Assembly: GCA_947486675.1 (NCBI GenBank)
Contig: CANKUF010000001.1
Coordinates: 1 to 15,375 of the forward strand
Source: Acidimicrobiaceae bacterium
GTDB taxonomy: Bacteria; Actinomycetota; Acidimicrobiia; Acidimicrobiales; Ilumatobacteraceae
DNA: 15,375 bases
Direction of reading: 5' to 3'
The position numbers and the translations under genes were made by a program. Positions 5,818 to 13,324 of this stretch are shown here, in pieces. Below the pieces are notes generated by a model. That model was not told the origin of the DNA, did not search any database, and saw nothing but the letters and a program-made list of their open reading frames with translations. How positions within the stretch are numbered: the stretch's first letter is position 1; every line of letters starts with the position of its first letter.

Positions 5818-8100
5818 ATGCTTGCTGCACTCGCTCGTTTTAGTGTTCGTCATCGTCGAATCATGGTGTTCGGAATTTGGATTCCACTGCTTGTTATCGG
5901 TGTAGTTCTGTCAGGAAAGATGGGAAGCAACTTCAGCACCGAGTTTGAACTGCCACAGAGCGAAGCAAATGATGTGCAGAAGCTTCTCGAAGCCAACAGC
6001 CCGAATAAGGCAGGGCTTTCTGGCGAGATCGTATTCTCGTCGCCAAACGGTGTGAACTCCGATGATGTAGTTGCCGCACTTACCCCATTTTTCGACAACG
6101 TTGAATCACTACCTGGCGTAACGGTTACCTCACCATTCAGCGAAACATCACAGGGTCAAATCAACCAAGCAGGCACCACTGGTTTTGCTTCGATCGATGT
6201 TTCACTTCGTTCGCAGTCAGAAGCAATAGCGCTCTCTACACAAATTCAAGACATGGGTAAAGCAGTAAACATTGATGGCCTGAAAATGGAATACGGCGGA
6301 AACATTTTCGCTGGTTTTGAATTGCCTGCTTCCGAGCTATACGGCTTGCTCGCTGCAATGGTCATTTTGGTTCTCGCTTTCGGTTCCGTACTTGCCATGG
6401 GTTTGCCAATTGGTACGGCACTTATCGGTCTTGGCGTGGGCTCATCACTTGCCATCATCCTCAGCCATGTTGTTCCAATGCCCGACTTCACTACGTCTCT
6501 TGTTGCCATGATTGGCCTTGGCGTGGGCATTGACTACGCGCTGTTTATCGTCACTCGTTATCGCGAAGGTTTGGCCGAAGGACTCACTGTTGAAGAAGCA
6601 GTTGTTGACGCAGTCGACACTTCTGGACGAGCAGTTATTTTTGCGGGAATCACCGTCATCATTTCATTGCTCGGCTTGTTCGTCATGGGCCTTGCGTTTG
6701 CTCGTGGCCTTGCAATTGGAGCGGTAGTCGGCGTGCTCATCATGATGCTCGCTTCCATCACATTGCTTCCATCGCTGCTTGCAATGGTGAAGCATCGCAT
6801 TGGGGTAACCACGTGGTCGGCACTCATTTCACTCGTTGTCTTCATTGTCGGTTCATTAATTGCTGTCATCACCGAAAATCCTGTAATTGCACTCATTGGA
6901 GTTGTTGCAGTTGTTGTCGTAACCGCGATGAGTTTTGCAATCAAACCATTGCGACGCCATATTCCACACCGCACACCAAAGGCTAAAGAGCTCTCATTTT
7001 GGTATCGCTGGAGTCGCTTCATTCAGCGCCGCCCATGGACAGCAGCACTCAGCGCAACAGCAATATTGTTAGTACTCGCTGCACCACTGGCCTCTATTCG
7101 CTTGGGTTTTGGAGACAATGGAAACGCACCGGAATCGACCACCGTTCGTCGCGCATACGACATGTTGGCCGAAGGATTCGGACCAGGATTCAATGGACCA
7201 CTATTCATCACCGTGCAAGGCGAAACGGCCAAGTCGCCCGAGGCATTGCAAAGTTTTGTTGCAACGCTGAACGGCACCGAAGGTATTGCATTTGCTCAAG
7301 GCATGCCAGCATCGCAAGACGGAAGCCTGTCGCTCGTGATGGCATACCCAACTACTTCGCCACAAGATGCACAAACCGAAGCGCTCATTCGCAACTTGCG
7401 CACGAACGTCATTCCGCAAACTGGTGTTGAAGCAAAAGTCGGTGGCTTCACCGCAGCAGGCGTTGACTTTGCCGAATCTATTGGCGGTCGCATGCCGTAC
7501 TTGTTCCTCGGCGTTCTTTCGCTTTCATTCCTTCTGTTGATGGCCGTGTTCCGCAGCTTGCTCGTTCCACTGAAAGCAGTGATCATGAACTTGCTGTCAA
7601 TCGGTGCTGCGTACGGCGTGCTTGTCGCAGTCTTCCAATGGGGCTGGGGAATGAGCCTGATTGGTGTTGGTAAGGCTGGACCAATTGAGAGCTGGGCGCC
7701 AATGATGCTGTTCGCCATTGTGTTCGGATTGTCGATGGACTACGAAGTGTTCTTGCTGTCACGAGTGAAGGAAGAATACGACCGCACCGGCGACAATGCC
7801 TCTGCAGTAGCCGATGGACTTACTGCAACCGCACGAGTCATCACTGCAGCAGCGCTCATCATGGTGTGCGTATTCGCTGCATTCGTGCTTGGACACGACC
7901 GTCAGTTGAAACTGTTTGGTCTCGGACTTGCGCTTGCGGTGTTCATTGACGCAACACTCGTGCGCATGGTGCTCGTTCCGGCAACTATGGAACTATTGGG
8001 AAATCGCAACTGGTGGATTCCAGCGTGGATCAACCGAATTCTGCCAAAAATTGACGTTGAAGGTCACCACGTAGTGCACTCCGAAGAGGCAACGAACTAA
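5818..8100 (+). CDS. MMPL-family (RND-type) membrane transporter
   Basis: A 760-residue inner-membrane transporter of the MMPL/YdfJ type, in the RND superfamily, probably proton-driven and exporting lipids or hydrophobic compounds. It has two halves: an N-terminal membrane segment near residues 15-35, an extracytoplasmic domain, then a block of hydrophobic helices, and the same plan repeated. The RND proton-relay-like motif occurs twice in membrane helix 4 position: GIDYALF with D239-Y240, and SMDYEVF with D641-Y642. Each is followed by a cytoplasmic RY/RVKEE segment. The frame is open to a TTG at 5773, which would add 15 residues rich in Pro. I choose ATG 5818 because MLAALARFSVRHRR is a typical start, although its Shine-Dalgarno (AGAAAG) is weak. 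It is 102 bases after the sulfatase and convergent with the P450, 15 bases apart. Cargo is unknown. Confidence 0.88.
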   Translation: MLAALARFSVRHRRIMVFGIWIPLLVIGVVLSGKMGSNFSTEFELPQSEANDVQKLLEANSPNKAGLSGEIVFSSPNGVNSDDVVAALTPFFDNVESLPGVTVTSPFSETSQGQINQAGTTGFASIDVSLRSQSEAIALSTQIQDMGKAVNIDGLKMEYGGNIFAGFELPASELYGLLAAMVILVLAFGSVLAMGLPIGTALIGLGVGSSLAIILSHVVPMPDFTTSLVAMIGLGVGIDYALFIVTRYREGLAEGLTVEEAVVDAVDTSGRAVIFAGITVIISLLGLFVMGLAFARGLAIGAVVGVLIMMLASITLLPSLLAMVKHRIGVTTWSALISLVVFIVGSLIAVITENPVIALIGVVAVVVVTAMSFAIKPLRRHIPHRTPKAKELSFWYRWSRFIQRRPWTAALSATAILLVLAAPLASIRLGFGDNGNAPESTTVRRAYDMLAEGFGPGFNGPLFITVQGETAKSPEALQSFVATLNGTEGIAFAQGMPASQDGSLSLVMAYPTTSPQDAQTEALIRNLRTNVIPQTGVEAKVGGFTAAGVDFAESIGGRMPYLFLGVLSLSFLLLMAVFRSLLVPLKAVIMNLLSIGAAYGVLVAVFQWGWGMSLIGVGKAGPIESWAPMMLFAIVFGLSMDYEVFLLSRVKEEYDRTGDNASAVADGLTATARVITAAALIMVCVFAAFVLGHDRQLKLFGLGLALAVFIDATLVRMVLVPATMELLGNRNWWIPAWINRILPKIDVEGHHVVHSEEATN

Positions 8101-8115
8101 AACGTTGTCTGTAAG

Positions 8116-9324
8116 TTAAAACTTCACCATGCAACTGCGTGGGCCGTGCACTTGACCGCCAGCCCATGTAACAGTTGCTGGGTCTACGAGTTCAAACTCA
8201 GGAATGCGCTCGAGCCACGTTTGCAGTGCAATGCGCACTTCTAAACGTGCAAGGTTGCTGCCTGCACAACGGTGAATGCCTGAACCAAATGCCACGTGGC
8301 GATTGTGTTCGCGATCCAGAATCACTTCGTCTGGGTTCTCAAACTGACGTGGGTCGCGGTTTGCTGCCGGGAATGCCATCAGCACCCTGTCGCCTGCCTT
8401 CATTGGGCAACCCTGAAACTCAATGTCGCGATCGACAATGCGAGCCATTGTTACTGGCGCATACACACGCAACAGTTCTTCAATTGCTGTTGGCCATAGG
8501 TCATCATTTTCACGCAACTGCTTGCGGTGTTCTGGATGTTGCGCCATGTGCCACATGACTGAACCAATTGCCGACCACGTGGTGTCAATTCCTGCAACGA
8601 GCATCAGGTTGCACACGCCAAGCACATACTCAATCGGAACTTTCTTGCCTTCAACTTCGGTATTCATCAGTTCCGAAATCAGATCGTTCTCGCGTGGGTT
8701 CGTTTTGCGATCTTCAACTTGTGCAAGGAAATACTCGATGATTGCCAAACGACTGCGCTTACGCAATTCCATGTCGTGCATGTTTTCTAATACACCGCGC
8801 ACCCATCCGGTAAACGTTTCTTCCATGTCGAGTGGAACGCCAAGCATGTTGGAAATGACGCGCACGGGAATGTGCTGTGCGTAGTCGGCAGCAGCGTCGG
8901 CTGTTCCTTTGTCAATGAACTCATCAATTAATGCATTGCACAAATCGCGCGTGCTTTGTTCATATTTTGCTACAGCTTGTGGAGCGAACACAGGAAGAAT
9001 CAAACGACGATGCCAATGATGATCTGGTGGATCTGAAGTAATTGGAGGTGCAGCAACGCCGCCGTACGCACCTTCAGCTTGTCCTGGAGGTGGAGGCATG
9101 ACCAAAATGCCACGCGAAGTGAACACTTCGTACTCTTGCGCTAGTGCAACAACGTCTTCATACCGAGTTGGCAACCACGAACCCTGATATCGATCGGTGT
9201 GCGCAATTGGACATTCCGATTCACGAATCTCGCTGTATCCCGGATACGGATTGGCAACAAAACTCGGCTCAAAGATGTCGTAATCGGTGAGCAAACTTTC
9301 AACTGGCTTGCGTGTGTCGGTCAT
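8116..9324 (-). CDS. Cytochrome P450
   Basis: A 402-residue soluble bacterial P450 that would hydroxylate a small hydrophobic molecule using O2 and electrons from a ferredoxin. The I-helix oxygen-activation motif is A244-G-I-D-T-T249. The K-helix ExxR is E283-L-L-R286. The haem loop FGSGIHRCAG is at 346-355 with Cys353 as axial ligand. Length and motif spacing are normal, so it looks functional. The frame extends 28 residues further to 9408, but the ATG at 9324 is preceded by GGGGGG at 9336-9331, six bases upstream, a strong Shine-Dalgarno. The extension would run back over the ferredoxin gene's stop at 9346-9344. The ferredoxin gene ends 19 bases upstream on the same strand, so the pair forms an operon. 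The general style resembles actinobacterial steroid/terpene or fatty-acid P450s, but the substrate is not deducible. Confidence 0.93.
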   Translation of the reverse strand: MTDTRKPVESLLTDYDIFEPSFVANPYPGYSEIRESECPIAHTDRYQGSWLPTRYEDVVALAQEYEVFTSRGILVMPPPPGQAEGAYGGVAAPPITSDPPDHHWHRRLILPVFAPQAVAKYEQSTRDLCNALIDEFIDKGTADAAADYAQHIPVRVISNMLGVPLDMEETFTGWVRGVLENMHDMELRKRSRLAIIEYFLAQVEDRKTNPRENDLISELMNTEVEGKKVPIEYVLGVCNLMLVAGIDTTWSAIGSVMWHMAQHPEHRKQLRENDDLWPTAIEELLRVYAPVTMARIVDRDIEFQGCPMKAGDRVLMAFPAANRDPRQFENPDEVILDREHNRHVAFGSGIHRCAGSNLARLEVRIALQTWLERIPEFELVDPATVTWAGGQVHGPRSCMVKF

Positions 9325-9343
9325 AACGAACCCCCCAGGTTCA

Positions 9344-9538
9344 CTACTCGCTAATAATGATTGCTCGTTCCGGGCAATTTGCCTCGGCGCGACGCGCTTT
9401 CCCTTCAAGCTCTGCAGGGATGTCGCCGTCGATCAACACTGTTGCGTTGCCCAACTCATCGCTACCAAATACTTCTGGCGCGGCAATGGCACACATTTGA
9501 TGACCGTGGCATGAACCCATATCTACAGAAACCTTCAT
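9344..9538 (-). CDS. Single-cluster ferredoxin of the P450-partner type (CxxHxxC)
   Basis: A 64-residue ferredoxin with a single iron-sulfur cluster, the probable electron donor to the adjacent P450. Counting from the ATG at 9538, the motif is C10-H-G-H13-Q-M-C16, followed by N-C55-P. This is C-x2-H-x2-C...CP: His stands where the second Cys of a [4Fe-4S] site would be. That is the pattern of atypical 3Fe-4S or alternatively ligated ferredoxins found beside P450s in mycobacteria. The frame allows a GTG two codons upstream (9544). I prefer the ATG because TAGTCT lies six bases before it. No ferredoxin reductase is encoded in the window. Confidence 0.88.
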   Translation of the reverse strand: MKVSVDMGSCHGHQMCAIAAPEVFGSDELGNATVLIDGDIPAELEGKARRAEANCPERAIIISE

Positions 9539-9544
9539 ACCCAC

Positions 9545-9570
9545 AGACTAATGATCGCGCCAAAGGCGCG
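9545..9570 (-). promoter_or_regulatory. Ferredoxin-P450 promoter with adjacent palindrome
   Basis: On the minus strand TAGTCT (9550-9545) is six bases from the ferredoxin ATG, the spacing of a leaderless -10 box. Immediately upstream CGCGCC-AAA-GGCGCG (9556-9570) is a perfect inverted repeat with six-base arms and a three-base centre. It covers about -18 to -32 from the inferred start. Such a position, between -10 and -35, suits a repressor site. It is also upstream of the divergent LysE gene, so one protein could control both. No regulator gene is encoded nearby. Confidence 0.5.
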
Positions 9571-9601
9571 CAGTGTCGGAGACCGTCTGACGCTCTGCGA
9601 T

Positions 9602-9607
9602 TAGCCT
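9602..9607 (+). promoter_or_regulatory. -10 box of the LysE-methyltransferase operon
   Basis: TAGCCT stands six bases before the GTG at 9614, fitting a leaderless transcript starting at the G. No -35 hexamer is evident. This spacing is the main reason for choosing GTG 9614 over the ATG at 9632. Confidence 0.5.
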
Positions 9608-9613
9608 TACACA

Positions 9614-10240
9614 GTGCCCAGTTTTGACTCCATGATCGCCTTCGCGATCGCATCTCTGGCTCTTCTGGTTATCCCTGGCCCGGCAGTGCTGTACGTCATT
9701 AATCGCAGCATTACTGATGGTCGAAGCATCGCTCTCGCAGGCGTTGCTGGTCTTGAACTTGGCAATTTTGTTCACGTGATTGCTGCAACTATCGGATTGT
9801 CAGCTGTCATTGCGGCATCCGCGACCGCGTTTGGAATCGTGAAGTGGATTGGTGCTGGTTATCTGGTATTTATCGGACTGCGAACATTGATCAAAAAACC
9901 GCAAGCTATGGAAGCGCAAACATCTTCACTGTCGCGAGGAAAAAGTTTCACTCAAGGAATAATCGTCAATACGTTCAACCCCAAGGTCGCACTGTTTTTC
10001 CTTTCATTTCTTCCACAGTTCATTGATGAAAAATCGGGTTCTGCTGCCCTGCAATCACTGATCCTTGGATCACTGTTTGTAGCCATCGGCTTATGCACCG
10101 ACGGGATGTATGCATTCTTGGCAAGTGCTCTGCGTACAACGTTGCTGCGTGGAAAGTCGTTGCCGTTTGTGCAACGCTATGTCGCCGGGACAGTCTTCAT
10201 CGCGCTCGGTCTCATCGCATCCACTACTCGAAGGGCATAA
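9614..10240 (+). CDS. LysE/RhtB-family amino-acid exporter
   Basis: A 208-residue membrane exporter of the LysE/RhtB family, which moves amino acids and relatives such as lysine, homoserine, threonine or leucine out of the cell. It begins with helix 1 ending in the family motif P21-G-P-A-V-L-Y-V. KWIGAGYLVFIGLRTL (77-92) is the conserved end of helix 3. FNPKVALFFLSFLPQFI, starting near 126, is the second hallmark, followed by hydrophobic helices to the C terminus. Length is normal. The GTG start is chosen because of the TAGCCT box and normal family N terminus. The next gene begins three bases after the stop. Being coupled to a homocysteine-methyltransferase-like enzyme, it may export a sulfur amino acid or homoserine-type compound, which is inference. 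Confidence 0.85.
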   Translation: MPSFDSMIAFAIASLALLVIPGPAVLYVINRSITDGRSIALAGVAGLELGNFVHVIAATIGLSAVIAASATAFGIVKWIGAGYLVFIGLRTLIKKPQAMEAQTSSLSRGKSFTQGIIVNTFNPKVALFFLSFLPQFIDEKSGSAALQSLILGSLFVAIGLCTDGMYAFLASALRTTLLRGKSLPFVQRYVAGTVFIALGLIASTTRRA

Positions 10241-10243
10241 ACC

Positions 10244-11176
10244 ATGTCATACATTCAACTCAAACAACGACTTGATGCTGGCGACGTAATTGTTCTTGAT
10301 GGCGGCACTGGTACTGAGCTCGAGCGCCGTGGTGTGGCAATGAGCCCAGAAGCATGGTGTGGTCCTGCAACCCTGGGCAATGCAGAGTTGCTCACCCAAA
10401 TACATCTTGACTACATCAATGCTGGCAGCGATGTGATCACCGCAAATACCTATGCAGCAAACTCCATGATGCTGAAGCCAGCGGGTTACGGCGACAAGAT
10501 TGAGGAAATAGTAAAAACTGCAGTTGACGCTGCGTTGCGTGCGCGCGATTTGGCTCCCGAAGGACGCAACATCGTTGTAGGTGGCTCGCTCTCGCACATG
10601 GTTCCCCTCAACCCAGGCACCGACACCGTCGATCTTGTACGAACTCCTCCACCCGCTCAAATTGCAGAGTCATTTCATCAGTTGGCACAACTTCTGAAAG
10701 CAGGTGGAGTTGACCACATCATGCTGGAAATGATGTACGAAGAGAATCGCACAGCAATGGCTCTACAGGCTGCACTCGACACTGGTTTACCTGTGTGGTT
10801 TGGTGTGGCAGCAAGGCGTAACGACGCCGGCAAGATCATCAGTTTCAATCTGGCTCAAGAATCACCACTTGAAGCCGTCCTTGACCTCATTCCCGAACAT
10901 GGAGTCGACGTAGTCAGCGTGATGCACACTCAGCCACAAGCAGTGAGTGACACCATCTCAATGGTCCGCAAGAAGTTCTCAGGACCAATTGGCGCATACC
11001 CCGACAGTGGATACTTCGAAATGCCAAATTGGAACTTCACGGAAGTGATCCCCGCAGAAAAACTCGAAGGGTTTTATGCCGAATGGCTAGATATGGGAGT
11101 GCAACTGATTGGTGGTTGTTGCGGACTCACCGTTGACCACATTCACGCTGCAGAACGTGTTAGAGCTTCGCGTTAG
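10244..11176 (+). CDS. Homocysteine S-methyltransferase-family protein, divergent
   Basis: A 310-residue TIM-barrel protein of the Hcy-binding/S-methyltransferase family, whose members pass a methyl group to homocysteine to make methionine. Barrel motifs include LDGGTGTELERRG (18-30), DVITANTY (63-70), LEMMYEENRTAM (161-172), and the zinc-site end GGCCGL with C292-C293. The first zinc Cys, normally in a GxNC turn, is replaced: that strand reads SVMHTQP with M227-H228. Zinc would then be held by His-Cys-Cys, or the substrate may differ. AAGGG at 10231-10235, inside the end of the exporter gene, is the Shine-Dalgarno and fixes the ATG. The 3' end overlaps the convergent AlkB-like gene by 17 bases. 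Family assignment is firm, homocysteine as substrate is not. Confidence 0.82.
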   Translation: MSYIQLKQRLDAGDVIVLDGGTGTELERRGVAMSPEAWCGPATLGNAELLTQIHLDYINAGSDVITANTYAANSMMLKPAGYGDKIEEIVKTAVDAALRARDLAPEGRNIVVGGSLSHMVPLNPGTDTVDLVRTPPPAQIAESFHQLAQLLKAGGVDHIMLEMMYEENRTAMALQAALDTGLPVWFGVAARRNDAGKIISFNLAQESPLEAVLDLIPEHGVDVVSVMHTQPQAVSDTISMVRKKFSGPIGAYPDSGYFEMPNWNFTEVIPAEKLEGFYAEWLDMGVQLIGGCCGLTVDHIHAAERVRASR

Positions 11177-11777
11177 AAAACACTCGTCGGAACGTCAAGT
11201 TAATTCGAGGTCCAACTTTCGTCTTCGTCTTTGCAATCTGATGTACCCAACAGTGTTGGGATAACCCCGACATCACCAACAGCGAGCCGTCTTCCAGGTC
11301 AACACGAACGGTTTCGCCAGACTCCTTGTGGCGCAGGTCAAAACGCCGAGTTGCACCAAGGCTCACCGATGCAATCGTCGGTTCGCTGCCATTGATTTCC
11401 TCATTATCTGAATGCCAGCTGACGCTGTCGTTGCCATCGCGATACAAGTTGACAAGCACAGAGTTGTATTCCGCACCGGATGCCAGCGCACATTGATCCA
11501 TCACATTGTGAAGCAGCGACGTCATGGCATGTGGTGTTCGGGTAATTCCTGAATACACGTAGCTCACGTTCGTGTTAGTGAACCATGTAGATAATCCGGC
11601 TTGAGGGTATTTCTTGCCAAACATCACCATCTCGGGCATTTCCCACGGAGTCTCGTCCATGATCTGCTGAAACAATTGTGCAGTCTGAGTAGTTTCAAAA
11701 AAATTTGGAACCAGCAATGCGCTTCCGTCGAATGGCAGCAACTCACGCTTGTCGCTAAACAGGCTTGGAGTGCTCAT
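11160..11777 (-). CDS. AlkB-like 2-oxoglutarate/Fe(II) dioxygenase
   Basis: A 205-residue AlkB-family dioxygenase that would remove alkyl groups from damaged bases in DNA or RNA by oxidation, consuming 2-oxoglutarate and O2. The iron ligands are H122-S-D124 in VSWHSDNEE and H179 in CWVHQI. R191 and R197 in RINLTFR bind 2-oxoglutarate. A NLYRDGNDSV stretch (110-119) before the HxD motif, and GLSTWFTN earlier (61-68), resemble the eukaryotic ALKBH2/3-like and bacterial short AlkB group. The frame is open to a GTG at 11798, but the ATG at 11777 gives a conventional N terminus. I see no clear Shine-Dalgarno or TANNNT box for either start. The gene is divergent from the next one across 39 bases, and its last 17 bases run into the convergent methyltransferase gene. 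Confidence 0.88.
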   Translation of the reverse strand: MSTPSLFSDKRELLPFDGSALLVPNFFETTQTAQLFQQIMDETPWEMPEMVMFGKKYPQAGLSTWFTNTNVSYVYSGITRTPHAMTSLLHNVMDQCALASGAEYNSVLVNLYRDGNDSVSWHSDNEEINGSEPTIASVSLGATRRFDLRHKESGETVRVDLEDGSLLVMSGLSQHCWVHQIAKTKTKVGPRINLTFRRVFSNAKL

Positions 11778-11804
11778 AGTTCGCTCATATTGTTGCACTG
11801 TTGC

Positions 11805-11810
11805 TACGGT
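11805..11810 (+). promoter_or_regulatory. -10 box of the SCO6745-family gene
   Basis: TACGGT is followed by CTTTAC and then the ATG at 11817, a six-base spacing typical of leaderless mRNA. It lies in the 39-base gap to the divergent AlkB-like gene. No -35 element is evident. Confidence 0.5.
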
Positions 11811-11816
11811 CTTTAC

Positions 11817-12689
11817 ATGACCGATTGGCGAACGCTCTCCGCAAGAGCATCGCTTGCCTCACACCGACTCATCGGTTGGATCTATTGGGACCCAACGGGA
11901 ATTCGACTGTTTACCGAACTGGGTGTTCCCAACGGTCTTGGGTATTACATCACGACCCGCTCTGCCCCGCTGGCACAATCGGGAAATGACGTAGTGACAG
12001 CGGCGTTTTATTCCATACGTGCAGAGTTCATCAGTCTGTGTCTCGATATTGCACGTCAACACACCACGTTCGAAGACGCATACCGTGTTCGCAACGAGGC
12101 TGTCGTTGCGGGTTTGCATGAATTTGCACCAGAAGTCTTAGGACCACTTGGTGAGCTCGCTCCGCATCTGTGGGACGCTGCCGATTCGCTTCCCATTGCT
12201 GGACACACCGTGTACGCGGCGCATAAGGCTTGGCCGCGCAACGAAGACAACCCTGCTCTCAGCGCGTGGCTAGCCGTGAACTGCATTCGTGAATGGCGCG
12301 GCGACACTCACTTTGCCATTCTCGCTAGCGAAGACATCAGTGGCGTGCAGGCCGGACTGTTGCACGATGCGTTCTTGGGCTACCCAGGCGACTGGATTCC
12401 ACGCAGTCGCGGCGCCGACGATGCGCAACTTGAGGAAGCTTGGAATGTTCTCGACGCACGTGGATTCGTTACCGATGGTCGCATTAATGAAGCCGGCCTT
12501 GCTTATCGCGAATACATCGAAGACAAGACCAATGAACTTTGTGAGAAAGCATGGCGAGCTCTTGGAGCAGAACTGACCGAGAAATATTGCGCACTCATCG
12601 AACCCGTTGGCCACAAGTTTCTTGCCCGCATTGATGCAACTGCCGGCGAGAACTGGATGCCTGCGGCCCGCGACTCACGTCGCAAGTAG
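11817..12689 (+). CDS. SCO6745-family protein of unknown function
   Basis: A 290-residue soluble protein resembling the actinobacterial SCO6745 family, which is widespread but of unproved function. Features matching my recollection of that family are an N-terminal RLIGWIYWDPTGI segment and an RSAPL turn followed by VTAAFYS. A central REWRGDTHFAIL (about 156-167) and a C-terminal winged-helix-like part also match, with LDARGFVTDGRINEAGLAYREYIEDKT broken only by loops. The RGDxH centre is the strongest sign. Earlier residues in the open frame (from 11601) overlap the AlkB-like gene and lack family likeness, so the ATG at 11817 is chosen. The TACGGT box supports this. The isochorismatase-like gene follows after 10 bases. 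Function cannot be given. Confidence 0.72.
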   Translation: MTDWRTLSARASLASHRLIGWIYWDPTGIRLFTELGVPNGLGYYITTRSAPLAQSGNDVVTAAFYSIRAEFISLCLDIARQHTTFEDAYRVRNEAVVAGLHEFAPEVLGPLGELAPHLWDAADSLPIAGHTVYAAHKAWPRNEDNPALSAWLAVNCIREWRGDTHFAILASEDISGVQAGLLHDAFLGYPGDWIPRSRGADDAQLEEAWNVLDARGFVTDGRINEAGLAYREYIEDKTNELCEKAWRALGAELTEKYCALIEPVGHKFLARIDATAGENWMPAARDSRRK

Positions 12690-12692
12690 CAT
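12687..12692 (+). promoter_or_regulatory. -10 box overlapping the upstream stop codon
   Basis: TAGCAT begins with the TAG stop of the SCO6745-family gene and ends seven bases before the ATG at 12700. No Shine-Dalgarno precedes that ATG. This would give the isochorismatase-like gene its own leaderless transcript in addition to read-through. Confidence 0.42.
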
Positions 12693-12699
12693 TTGCACC

Positions 12700-13320
12700 A
12701 TGATTCGCCAATTTGGAAAAGAAACAGCACTACTACTTATTGACGTACAAAAAGGTGTGGATGTATTGCAACATTGGGGCGGACCAACTGGTCGTCGCAA
12801 TAACCCCGATGCAGAAAGTCACATGCTTCGCTTGCTCGCTGGTTTTCGCGAAAAAGGATTACCTGTGGCATTTACGCGACATGATTCGCGTGAAACCAAT
12901 TCGCCGCTGAAGTTCTCACTTCCCACTGGAGATCAGAAACCAGGTTTCGAAATTCAACCTGGCGACATCGTTGTAGAAAAAGATGTGAATAGCGGGTTTG
13001 TCGGCACAGATTTAGAAATTGAACTGCGTCGCAAAGGCATACAGCGCGTAGTCATCGTTGGCTTCTTCACCAACATGTGTGTAGAAACCACCACTCGCAT
13101 GGCAGGCAACCTTGGCTTCGACACCTACCTCGTTCCCGACTGCTGCTCTACCTCAAACCGAATTGGTTGGGATGGCGCCGACTACGACCCAGAACTTGTG
13201 CACGACATGACCGTTGCTAACTTGCACGGCGAATTCTGCACGGCAATTACACCTGGTGATGCACTTGGCCTTCTTGCTGCCGACAACACACACCTTGAGC
13301 GCGTGCAGGGCAACGAATAA
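12700..13320 (+). CDS. Isochorismatase-family cysteine hydrolase
   Basis: A 206-residue isochorismatase-superfamily hydrolase. Such enzymes act on amide or ether bonds of small molecules, for example nicotinamide, carbamoyl compounds, ureido acids or isochorismate. The triad is D15 in LLIDVQKG, K94 in VVEKDVNSGF, and C127 in FTNMCVETT with the usual cis-peptide-like turn before it. The rest of the fold, such as LPVAFTRHD and GFDTYLVPDCCST, is normal in length. The frame extends upstream to 12607, inside the preceding gene. The ATG at 12700 is right by family start and by the TAGCAT box. It is convergent with the next gene, only four bases apart. Substrate unknown; true isochorismatase activity is unlikely without siderophore genes nearby. 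Confidence 0.87.
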   Translation: MIRQFGKETALLLIDVQKGVDVLQHWGGPTGRRNNPDAESHMLRLLAGFREKGLPVAFTRHDSRETNSPLKFSLPTGDQKPGFEIQPGDIVVEKDVNSGFVGTDLEIELRRKGIQRVVIVGFFTNMCVETTTRMAGNLGFDTYLVPDCCSTSNRIGWDGADYDPELVHDMTVANLHGEFCTAITPGDALGLLAADNTHLERVQGNE

Positions 13321-13324
13321 CCCG

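Noticed and set aside
6558..7022. A 154-codon minus-strand open frame opposite the MMPL gene, and a similar one at 7296-7718
   Set aside because: Both are antisense to well-supported membrane helices, are rich in Thr, Ser, Ala and Arg as expected from reading hydrophobic codons backwards, and have no recognisable motif.
9578..9590. Short inverted repeat AGAC-C-GTCT in the LysE upstream region
   Set aside because: Arms of four bases are common by chance and it matches no other element in the window.
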